From Thermothelomyces thermophilus ATCC 42464 (lineage: Eukaryota > Ascomycota > Sordariomycetes > Sordariales > Chaetomiaceae): a stretch of DNA of 64,000 nt. The position numbers were made by a program, and so were the translations under genes. The DNA lies in contig NC_016473.1 of the NCBI RefSeq assembly GCF_000226095.1, positions 3,286,001 to 3,350,000 of the forward strand. The letters are read 5' to 3'. Under the pieces are notes generated by a model. It ran no database searches. It had not been told where the DNA came from and saw only the letters and a list, made by a program, of their open reading frames with translations. Numbering within the stretch: position 1 is the first letter of the stretch; every line of letters begins with the position of its first letter. Below are positions 1 to 8,925 of the stretch, piece after piece.

Positions 1-316
1 GGTGTCCGAGGGCTCGAGACTATTCTTTTTCCCGATTGTTCATTACATGAATAGACTGTGCGATCGGGGTATTAATGGTAACCATAAACGTAATCCTGGT
101 AACACAAAGAAATGTTAGGGCAAAACGCACCTCGAAGTGCTGGATCTTCTTGGCATCCTCCTTGGTCACCTCGAAGCTCGGCTTGCGGGCGACGCCGCCG
201 GCGACCTGCAAGAAGTTCTGCTGGCGGTCGTGCAGGCCCTGGGCGGTGGCGGCGGGCCCGCCCTTGATGGGCTCCCGCCGGGTCATGTCGGACTCAGCAT
301 GGGCGATGGTGTCTGC
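1..316 (-). CDS. SMP-domain (seed maturation-like) protein, partial
   Basis: Minus-strand gene running off the left edge. The exon at 316-131 reads TIAHAESDMTRREP, then GGPAATAQGLHD and VTKEDAKKIQHFE, which is the SMP-domain pattern known from plant LEA proteins and small fungal stress proteins. The AG acceptor lies at 317-318 and a GTGCGT donor at 130-125. After an intron at 130-20 the next exon (19-1) reads SRALGH, the expected continuation of the E-S-R-x-L-G-H block. The 5' exon lies upstream of 317 but I could not identify its ATG with confidence; the frame stays open upstream but holds no methionine, so a further intron is likely. Such proteins are thought to protect against desiccation or be induced in spores. 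The neighbouring Con-6 gene on the same strand fits a conidial/stress role. Family call fairly sure, function inferred. Confidence 0.65.
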
Positions 317-1207
317 GGGTAGTAATAATTTAGTGACGAGGGGAGCGGGCGGGCGGACGAGAGGGTGTTGCTGCTGTCGACGCGGCTGCTTCTTCGCTCG
401 CTGGATCTCTGTCGTGGTGGTGACGGCGTCCGCAGTGGCGGAGTGTTGGTGGTGGAGGACGAGGTGGACGAGGACGGGCGGTCGGACTCGGTCCAGAGAT
501 GGAAGACTTCGACGTGCTGCATTTCACTTGGAATTCTTATCTGTCGCACCGTCGTTGCAACCAAACGGTTGTGGATCAATTATCTAAATGTGCATAGTGT
601 CGCCTGGCTTCTCTCTCGCGCCTCTATGATATCATCCCGTTGGATCGCCCGATCGTTCTAGTCCAATTGACGTTTATTGTGGGTCTTCTATCCTTGGATT
701 GACTGCATCGTCCGGCTTGATGTGTTGAGGGATCTAATTACACAGTCCCGCAGGCAGTCAACGTCCCGGTCACCAGAACCCAAAATTTGTAGAGCACTTC
801 GTCGCGCATTCGCTTCTAAATCTCGTCTTCTTTTGGGAGGTACCACAAGAACCATCCGAATATGCTCAGGGGCCGTTAGTGAGGCGGAGCCGGCGCCGAT
901 CTCGCGGGTCCGGTCGGTCCGATCCGGCTGGACCCACATTGCCGGACATAATAGTGCCCGCATGCTCCTGTGCGTACCAAGCGAAAGTGGATGTCCTGTG
1001 TGTGTGGTACAGACTGAGTTTGATTACAGTATGGACTAGTAGTATGACAAAAAGAAAAAAAATATGTAAATACAAATAATATACCAAAAACTAACCCCCC
1101 AGCTTTGACGCAATACAGTTATTCTCGCACAAACTGGGCATATTTACACGGGACATTATGACCAGGCAGACAAGTCACGTAATTATACCCAGAAATACCC
1201 AACCACA
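317..1207. other. Spacer with unresolved 5' exon of the SMP gene
   Basis: About 890 nt. The first 270 nt are GC-rich on the minus strand with open frames and probably contain the first exon and intron of the SMP gene. From about 600 onward the sequence is low in coding signal and AT-rich near 1030-1200, with an A/T-rich run near 1050. No other gene is recognised. Confidence 0.4.
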
Positions 1208-1827
1208 CTACTCGACCGTTTCTCCCAAGGCCCTCAGCTTCTCCCGATCCGCCTCTTTGGCCTTTTCCGAGACATGCGGGTTCTTGAGCGCAGCCTTTAG
1301 CCCGCGGATCCTACACACACGAGACTGTTAGCACGACTTTAATGTCTCCCGTCTCCCCTCACACTCTCCCTATGTCTCTCTTCTCTCGCACCATCGCACA
1401 ACAGGGTGGTGTTTGGGCCAGGCGAGGGCGCTGCTCACACGTTTCCCCTTTCTTTGTCGTCGACCATCTGCTGCAGGCCGCTGGTGTCGCCGCCCGTGTC
1501 GCCGCCGCCGGGTTCCCCGATCGAGGCCCTCCTTGGCTTCCTCCCGCTGGCGGGGTGGCCTTTGTCGGTCCCCGTCGACGACGGCGGGCCGCCCTCGTGG
1601 TGAGCGGGAGCCGCGTGCGGGTGCGAGGGCGGCCCGGTCGAGGAGCTCTTCTTGCCGGCACCGGCGGACGGCCGTCGGGCATGCGGCTCCGCCGGCTGGG
1701 ACGGCTCGATGTGCTCACCAAACTCGCTCTCTAGGAGCTCGCGGTCGTGCTGCTTGGCTTCCTCGGACACTCGGGGGTTGTTGAGGGCGGCCCTGAGGCC
1801 GCGCTCGCGGTTTCTGGAGTCGGCCAT
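1208..1827 (-). CDS. Con-6 family conidiation protein, two repeats
   Basis: Exons 1827-1439 and 1310-1208 (intron 1438-1311, donor GTGAGC, acceptor TAG, phase 2), giving 163 residues. The N-terminus MADSRNRERGLRAALNNP followed by RVSEEAKQHDREL is a canonical Con-6 repeat. The second exon encodes a second repeat, IRGLKAALKNPHVSEKAKEADR. A low-complexity linker rich in Gly, Ser, Pro and His (residues about 45-125) joins them. Con-6 of Neurospora is a small hydrophilic protein expressed during conidiation and degraded on germination; that role is transferred by family. The ATG at 1827 is chosen because it opens directly into the first repeat. The intron falls exactly before repeat two, so splicing decides whether one or two repeats are made. 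Confidence 0.88.
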
Positions 1828-2433
1828 TTGCTGAATGATGCTTTTATTATTTTTGTCTTCGCTTTCCGGTTCCTCTCCTCTCAGGGGAGACAAGTAGTAA
1901 GAGACAAGAGTACGGAATAATAGAACAAGACCGAGCAAGAAGGTCATGCATGAGAGTGGGCTGATGTGATATAATACCGCACAGGCAAAATGTGGCACGT
2001 CCTCACCTTCTCTAGCTGAGGGGTAGCGGACTGACTACGGGAGCATGACGTACCGGCCGTGCAATCTCGTCGTCAAGACTTTTGCTTCTTACTAGTCGCC
2101 CGCTTTACTACATACAGTAATTAGTAGTAGTATCGTTGGAATGCAAGCCCATGACCAACGCCGGACCCTTGTTTGATTCTCCCCTGACTGGTGATCTTTT
2201 CTATAACCTCACCAACCAGCTCACGCCGCACGCGGCTGTGGCCAAAGGTGGAGATGAAGGGGCGCCACTAATTAGGCAACGATGCATAATTAATTACTGA
2301 ACTCTCCAACTTTAGGTGACCATGAGTCGGCCGCTCACACGATCACCCTTTCCTCCAAGCTTAATTACCTGGTAACTTGCACCTCTTCCATTCGTAAGTA
2401 CAGTGGAGAATTTCGTTTTTCGCTCACACTGCG
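1828..2433. other. Intergenic, no gene seen
   Basis: Upstream region of the Con-6 gene and downstream of the kinase relic. It contains scattered TAATTAATTA-type AT patches near 2270-2300. No coding region, RNA gene or clear repeat is recognised. Confidence 0.5.
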
Positions 2434-3420
2434 TTATTTCTGTGCTCCCGCTCTTGCTTCGTCGAGAAATTCGCGACACTTCCGCACCCAGACGTCATGT
2501 TCCTCCACTGATAGACTATCAGCACTCCCTTCCTCGCACAACATGCCGACAGGCCGTTCGATGTCTGCTTCCACATCTTTCATGCTATCGTACTTTGAGT
2601 GCCAACAAGACGAGACAATATGGCCAAGGGCCCCGTTGTCTTCGGTTCATGGGTACTGCTCCCGGACAAGGGCTTCATACATTGTCCTAAATTCCTCAGG
2701 CGTTTTCCACTGGCCATAAGGTATAATTATCTCCAGTGAGGATCGTGTAGATGCACGAACCGATTGCGAACTGTTTATACGCAGGACCGGTAACTATATT
2801 CTTCCCCGGGCGATAGAAAGGGCATGTGGCCATCTCCACCCTGCATCCCCGCTTGTGAGCCCTCCCGAAGTCGCAGACCTTGACATGTTCGGTCTCATTC
2901 AGCACAATGTTTTCCGGTCGTAAGTCGCTGTGGAAGTAGTCGAACTCTCAAGCCAGGACGAAGCGCTTTGCGATCTCCTTGATCCAGCGCAAGTGCCGTT
3001 CTTCCGGAATAATTAGGGCTTTCGAATCGGAGACTAAGACGCCGTTCTAGCGTATCGGGCTCGAACTTCATGAAGATAGCGATATCTGTAGATGAGAAAT
3101 ACTGGACGATGCTTGGGTGTGGTGATTTCGTGGCTAGTGTTTCGTATAGAGCTCGCCCCCGTCGTAACATTTCCAGACTTTCACTCGCCTGGGCCTCTTC
3201 ACCCGTGGTGGTGTTGATGATGCGGTGCGCGATCTTTACGACCATGGTCGTATCTGGGATTCGAAATATTGTGGCCATGTCCCCCGCGATTGAGGTATAC
3301 TGTCCCGCGGAAGGGATTGAAAAGCTTCCTTGGTGCTGAAAGCTGTGCCATTATGGGATCTCGCTTCCTGATGCCGTTGATAAGCAGAGTTCCGTTACTT
3401 AGAGTAAATGTGACCAGCAA
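2434..3420 (-). pseudogene. Decayed protein kinase-like gene
   Basis: A eukaryotic-type kinase domain can be followed from 3420 down to the TAA at 2436-2434 but not in one frame. Recognisable blocks in order: VVKIAHRI (ATP-binding Lys), HSDLRPENIVLNE (catalytic loop with Asp and Asn), VCDFGRAH (DFG), FAIGSCIYTILTG (helix F region), then TPEEFRTMYEALVREQYP and a C-terminal tail ending EARAGAQK. The frame changes near 3300, 3010 and 2720, and in-frame TGA codons lie at 2950-2948 and 2649-2647. Introns cannot explain all of these because the blocks on either side abut. This resembles the many degenerate small kinases seen in filamentous ascomycetes that carry a DLRPEN-type loop. Kinase identity sure; loss of function strongly inferred. 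Confidence 0.8.
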
Positions 3421-3588
3421 ATCGTAGGTTAACTAACGTAGCCTTTCAGGGCAAAAGAGACTTGAAGCTCCCGCGCTTTCCTCTCTGCCTCACCTTTGTC
3501 TGAGTCTGAAAACACGGACCGTCGATTTACCCGAGTCGCATGATAATAATAATCAAATAAGATGGGTTGCAGAATGGCTTTGTTGACT

Positions 3589-4581
3589 TCATCGAGTCCT
3601 TTCACCCGGGCGAAGGCTCGCACTGCAGCTGGTCGGCCGAATGCCCGTGCAGTAGCACTTAACGCCGTTGGCCGTGATCCAGATGATGTCGGCGTTTGAG
3701 GGCTGGTGAACCATCTGGAAGTTAAACTTGAAGATGGGATACATCCGGTCGGCGTCATTTCCACCCTGGCGGTCTTTCGGAGTGAGCTTGCCGAACCAGG
3801 CCTATAGATTATTCGGGCCGGCCGGTTAGTACAGTGCTGTTGGGGGCATGTGAAGGAGGCGGAAAGACTTGCGGGGAGGTTGCGAAACATGTTTCCCTGC
3901 CAGTTCTGCTCCGTCATCCAGGCCTTTACGCCCGATATCTTCTTGGCTCCGGAGCCACCTTCTATCCACGAAGCTGCAGGGAATTCATCGCACGAGGCGA
4001 TGACGCCGGCCGGGGCCACTTTCGGTTTGCCATCCTTGTCGAACTCGTTCAGTTTCTCGTAGTAGTATCGCTTGGGTTCCTTGGCGCATTTCTGCATCAC
4101 GGGATAGTCTCTGGCGCCGTTGTCATTGCTCGTGTACCAGTTTGGTAGTCCAACGAGGTTTAAGCAGTGAACGTTGGCCCAGCCATCAGGGCATGCGTGA
4201 TGCCGACGCTCGTCGTGCCGGTCTCCGTTCCTGTCGTAGTGAAACTCGACCGGCCCGTTGGTGCCAGCCCCGAGATAGGCAACGGCGTTTTGACACAGAG
4301 TGGGCATCCACTTGCAGTTATAGACGACCCTCGGGGTCATCTCAGAAAACTCGGCAACTGTAGACCTCAATCCCATAAGAATTTAAACCGGACGGGCGTG
4401 GAGAGATGAAGAAAGACACACCATAACACCGAATATTGTCGCCTCCTTCTGCAGCGGCAGCCTCGATATACTGGTTCCCGTCAACGTCGGTGCTGACTTG
4501 TCGCGGCCCAGGCCAGTCGGAGGCCGAATAGACGGCATTGGTGGCCAAGACCACAGCCAAAAACACGGACAGCAGTGTCAT
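3589..4581 (-). CDS. Secreted NucA/NucB-type nuclease
   Basis: Exons 4581-4422, 4357-3873 and 3801-3589, 285 residues. Residues 1-19 (MTLLSVFLAVVLATNAVYS) form a signal peptide, which fixes the ATG at 4581 over earlier in-frame ATGs. The mature part is Cys-rich (several paired cysteines near residues 68-75 and 109-118). It carries ASCDEFPAASWIEGG around residues 174-188, matching the C-D-E-[FY]-P motif of the DNase NucA/NucB family, which cleaves DNA extracellularly and uses the acidic residues for catalysis. Intron 1 (4421-4358) is GT-AG. Intron 2 (3872-3802, 71 nt) fits only as GC-AG with donor GCAAGT, the only choice that keeps phase 0. The family is known; the substrate in this fungus is inferred. 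A third-exon alternative ending further downstream cannot be excluded. Confidence 0.75.
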
Positions 4582-5047
4582 GACTGGCTTCCTCCCCAAG
4601 TCTTGACGATGACACGAGATGGGAGCAATGCGTGCCTCTAATGCGGTGACGGAGCCTTCGCCGTCCGCCTCAAGCATCCCATTTGATCTTAAGGCGCGCA
4701 TGGGACTCGGCGCTTACCGGGATGTCCATTGGCTTGGTAGTCTGAATCTGGCATGGCATTGTGTAGAGGGATTTACCGGAGTTTGGTACTTGCATATGGA
4801 AGGGGACCGGGGTGCCATGTACATGTAATAGGTATGCTTTGGCCCCTTAAGCGGCCGCATATGTGGGTGATTCCTGCAGGCATTGCGTTCAATGTAACCA
4901 GGAACAGCAGATGGAACGCTTCGTATGATTGATTATCCCTAGCCTTCTAGCCTTTTCCCTCACTGTGGCTTATCTCCAACGCGGCACCTCGGCACACCAA
5001 GGAACCGCTGTCATACCGTGTACATGTAACCCAGGGGAATGAGTCAG
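4582..5047. other. Intergenic, no gene seen
   Basis: Promoter side of the nuclease gene and 3' side of the F-box gene. No coding or structured element recognised. Confidence 0.5.
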
Positions 5048-6524
5048 TCAATAGAGCCGGCGATAACCAAGGCTCGGTGCCTTGTTGTCAGCAAAGAGCC
5101 ATGTAGTGAACAGGATAGAGCGGTCCCCAAACAGATCGGGGTTCGACAAAAAGCCAAGTTGGTAGTCCTGAAAGTAGTGATACACCGAGTCTTCATCAAA
5201 CAAGTTATCCTTGAACCTGGCCTTGAAGAACTTGGCCAAAAGAAACTCGATAAACCGGAGGGGTGGGGGCGGAGAGGGATATCCATTGCGCAAATTAGGA
5301 CGACCAGACTGGTCGTGCAGGATGTCCAACACCATTCGCACGTCAGCAGTCCACGGAGACACGCAGTCCGGAACTTGCCTATCCTGGCTCGTAGGTGTCG
5401 GCTGTTCCCTGAGTGCGAGAGGCTCGTTGATGAGGAAACAGCTTGATGAATCCTCGACCCTTTCAGGCATGGACACCTCCTCGGGACGGAAGATTCCAAA
5501 CATGGCGACTGACACCTTTCGCACGCGGCCTGGGAACGGAGGCGGCGTCATGTCGAGTCTTGCATCCTCGTCGATGCCAGGGTGGGGAAGGTATTTGTTG
5601 AAGAGCTTGTCCAGGATGTGCTCATATGCAGCTAGGAAGAAGGTGACTTCCTGCACGCGGCCCAGCTCCTCAGCGCCCATCGGCATACGTGGGAATTTTG
5701 GGGGCTTAACCTTCGTGAAGGTGGTCTCGATGTCGTCGAGCAGCCAGGTCGCCAAGTCTCCAAACGCGGGCTCCCACTTTTCCTGGCCAGCCTCGAGGTC
5801 GTAGACGGGAAACCGCACCAGGTACTCAATGTCCTCCTGCTTGAATCCGCCGAGCTCCTGCTCATCATCCCAACTCAGACCGGTCAAGCGATGGAGGAAG
5901 CCTGGGGGTCCTTGGACGGGAGCTAAGAAGAGGGGCTCGAGATATGCCCGTGTTAGGACTGCACCGGCGACGAGGACCCTGTACATGGCGCAGTGGAAGC
6001 GATGACCGATCCGAATACGCTCTTCGTGTGATAGCCAATCAGGCTCATCTGGACTGTGCATCTGGTCGACATGGTTCCCGCGGGTGTACATGTGCTCGAC
6101 ACAGCGCGCAAGATGCTGCAGGTCCCGTACCTGCTTGAGCTCACCAACGTCCGGGTGAACTTGGACTCCTAGCTCATGCAGGCGGGCTGGAGGGGGAGGC
6201 AATTCATTGGCGTGGAAAGCATCGAGCACCAGGTTGGTCGCTCGAACCTACCAATGTTAATTAGTTAGCGCTAATTCTCTGGGACGGGACTTGGTTGTAT
6301 AGGATTGCTAATAGTACAGATGACGTTCAACTTACCGCCAACAGTGCTTGGTTGAAGCCGGCTGTTCTGGCCTTGAGGTGAGGGTAGAGAATCGCCGCCG
6401 TATGCGTGCGCCAAATTGATGCAAGGAACTTGCATGTCGATGCTAGGGAAAGACCATCCTCAACCTTGTCACAAGACTGGAAAACGAGAATGATAATTTC
6501 CGGCGTGTTAAATATTGGCTTCAT
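5048..6524 (-). CDS. F-box-like protein
   Basis: Exons 6524-6336 and 6247-5048 (intron 6335-6248, donor GTAAGT, acceptor TAG, phase 0), 462 residues. The N-terminal ~60 residues (MKPIFNTPEIIILVFQSCDK... then LSLASTCKFLASIWR) have the shape of a divergent F-box: a leading hydrophobic P-E-I-I-x-x-V helix, an L-x-x-x-x-x-C-K pair and a terminal W. The remainder is a fungal-specific helical region with acidic and aromatic patches (for example SWDDEQELGGF and WLLDDIETTF) and a Pro-rich loop near residue 385; no LRR or WD repeats are visible. F-box proteins recruit substrates to SCF ubiquitin ligases, and the substrate here is unknown. Such F-box-like genes form large families in filamentous ascomycetes. 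Confidence 0.72.
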
Positions 6525-6935
6525 CGTAGGGGCGGCTGCAACCTTTACGGGGAAAAAGAGGTTGTCTAATGGATAATGAGACGGACGATGGAACCAACAT
6601 ACCTTAAATAATTACCGTGTGTAAGATGAAAAGTGGTTGGCCCCGCATGCCCGTGCTCCCAACATGCATGATGTAGGAAGACGGGGAGATACAGTTGCTG
6701 TCTGGGAGGGTGTGCCAGCCTGGACAACAGGAGCTTGGCTACACCCCGCCCGGTGAGTCTATCATCACCTTTTTCCTTTCAGCGCGAGACGAGCCCTACC
6801 GTCATGGCGAATATTAATATCCTAACCCCACTCAAGATACGGTGCCGTTCTCTGGATTCTCGTCTTACCAACTCGCCGGCTTCGTTTTTTTCCCGCCTCT
6901 CAGACGGGCCTACTCTCTCACCTCTCAATCCAAAG
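6525..6935. other. Divergent promoter region
   Basis: Lies between the F-box gene (minus) and the LysM/CBM18 gene (plus), so it likely carries both promoters. An open frame extends upstream of the chosen CBM18 start, but the start at 6936 gives the signal peptide and is preferred. No further element recognised. Confidence 0.45.
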
Positions 6936-8197
6936 ATGGCGGTCCGGCGATCTCTGGCACTCGCGGCCGTGAGCCTGGCTCTCCTTCTGGGCCTCGCTCA
7001 TGGCTATCGACTTGACCACCACATGCTCACGAACAAAGCCCATCTCGCCGCCGTGCCGGTGCCTAAAATCGAGGCCAGAGCTTATGATCCGGAAAGCTGC
7101 ACATTGCGGATTCAGTCCAACCCGTGGGACTCGTGCAGTGACTTCATCTACCGTTACAGGCGTAAGCTTTCTGATTTTTATGACATGAACCCCTCAGTCG
7201 AAACCGATTGCTACAGATTCGTTCCTGGGGCGACATACTGCATCTCGGCGGGTAAGTTATGCCTCGTTTCCAGGGAAAAAAAGAAGAAAGAAAAGAAGAA
7301 AAGAAGAAGAAAAAAAGAAGAAAAAAAGAAGAAAAAAAGAAGAAAAAAAGAAGAAAAAAAGAAGAAAAAAAGAAGAAAAAAAGAAGAAAAAAAGAAGAAA
7401 AAAAGAAGAAAAAAAGAAGAAAAAAAGAAGAAAAAAAGAAGAAAAAAGAAGAAAAAAAGAAGAAAAAAAGAAGAAAAAAAGAAGAAAAAAAGAAGAAAAA
7501 AAGAAGAAAAAAAGAAGAAAAAAAGAATGAAAGGCTGCTACTGACGCATGACAGTTTACAACCATATCATCTCAAAGGATGGCTCTTGTGGGCTGAATGT
7601 GACGGAAGTCCCCATCACCTGCGTCGGATCAGCATTTGGAGAGTGCTGCGGTTCCGATGGGCAGTGTGGATCAACAGAAGCCTATTGCGGCATAGGCAAC
7701 TGTCAGTTTGGTGATTGCGACGAGGCAGGCTATACGTTCGATGGACGTTGTGGTGCCCAGTTTTACGGCTTGGAGTGCGGTGGGGCATGGGGAAACTGCT
7801 GCTCCAACAAGGGCGTGTAAGCCGCCCTAGTCAGGTTTAATTATTATCTCAACCGTTCAGATTTCCGACTCCTTAACCTCACTCCACAAGCTGCGGCAAC
7901 ACCACTGCCGAGTGCGGAGTCGGAAACTGCCAGTCGGGAGCCTGCGAAGGAGGAGGGAGCGTGAGCAGCACCACCACCGACACCCGCCCTCCTCTCAGCA
8001 CGTCGACTTCGGGACCACCTACCCCTTATCTCCCCACTCCCGACGGCACCTGTGGCTACAATAACAAGTACAAGTGCACCGACGCCCTCCTCTACTTCGG
8101 CAACTGCTGCTCAGCCGCCGGTTTCTGCAGCTGGGACACCAACGATTGCCGCGACAACTTCGGCTGCCAGTCCGAGTACGGGCTCTGCGATTCATAG
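6936..8197 (+). CDS. Secreted LysM plus triple CBM18 chitin-binding protein
   Basis: Exons 6936-7251, 7555-7816 and 7891-8197, 294 residues. MAVRRSLALAAVSLALLLG starts a signal peptide. Residues about 48-105 (ESCTLRIQSNPWDSCSDF, DFYDMNPSVETDCYRF, GATYCI) match a fungal LysM module. Three hevein-type CBM18 modules follow, each with the GxCCSxxGxC-like core: GECCGSDGQCG, GNCCSNKGVCG and GNCCSAAGFCS. The second CBM18 spans the exon 2/3 junction, which confirms the splice. Both domain types bind chitin oligomers. Such secreted proteins coat hyphal chitin or sequester fragments from host receptors; the choice between roles is not visible. A Ser/Thr/Pro linker lies between modules two and three. 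The stop is TAG at 8195-8197, after which the same frame stays coding-like to 8287. Confidence 0.85.
7272..7527 (+). repeat. Homopurine 11-bp minisatellite inside intron 1
   Basis: The plus strand shows 256 consecutive purines within the CBM18 gene's first intron (7252-7554). From about 7306 the unit AGAAGAAAAAA repeats with an 11-nt period for about 20 copies, with one shortened copy near 7441. A long Lys/Arg/Glu frame across it is an artefact of purine triplets: the flanking donor GTAAGT and acceptor ACAG splice it out in phase. Confidence 0.93.
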
Positions 8198-8925
8198 ATT
8201 ACCGTGACCGTGACCGCCGGCGGCACTCTTACTTCTACTTCCCCGTCCACCTCTACCCCAACCCCCGCCCCCAGTGTTGAGAGTTAAACCTTGGTCGATA
8301 GTATGTTCGGTTAACCCTTTTTGGGTGGCGGATGTTTTTAATTTTTTTTTTAAGTATTCAACATCATTGCTTGTATTTACGTATAATTGTCACATTGATT
8401 GGGAACATCACGTTATCCTCTGGTCCTCGTGCTTCTACCTTGCGCAGGGGAACTTGGTTTCTTTCTCTCACGTGTTAGAGTAGCAGTTGTGGAAGCAATT
8501 GGCCGCCCAACGGCAGCTGATTCCCCAGCACTGATGAGTGGTTGAGTCACTTCTTGTTCTGAATAAGGTACTGTACAGTGCACAGGTTGAAGATATAGCG
8601 TGCGAAATTGGTCAGATTTTGGGAGTATTAGAACCCGATTTTCACTTTTCAAACTGGTTTTCGGATTTGAAGACTGTAACAGTGACTATTTCACCAACCC
8701 CCGGTGGCGCGCTATGGAAGTTCTGTACCTAAACTGTAATATTCGATACAATTTCAACCCTTGAGTTTTGGAAGGGAAATTCCATATCTCTCCTGCTGTA
8801 AACGCGATACATCGGGGGGAAGAAATGCAGGCATTCTTCATGATACGTCAACTCACGTAAGCAGCAAAAAACAGAATTCCTTCTTATGCTTATTTTTGCT
8901 TTCCCGAGTCGATGAATACGGCCTA
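8198..8925. other. CBM18 3' region and spacer
   Basis: 8198-8287 continues the CBM18 frame as a Ser/Thr/Pro-rich tail ending in TAA (see findings). The rest, to the convergent esterase gene, shows no gene. It contains a T-rich run near 8340-8355. Confidence 0.5.

Noticed and set aside
7141-7200. Possible extra intron (GTAAGC to CTCAG) in the CBM18 gene's first exon
   Set aside because: Removing it would delete the DFYDMNPSVETDCY core of the LysM module; the unspliced reading matches the family.
7259-7714. Long Lys/Arg/Glu-only reading frames across the purine tract, on both strands
   Set aside because: They are produced by the homopurine repeat. The flanking donor and acceptor splice the tract out between a LysM and a CBM18 domain in perfect phase.
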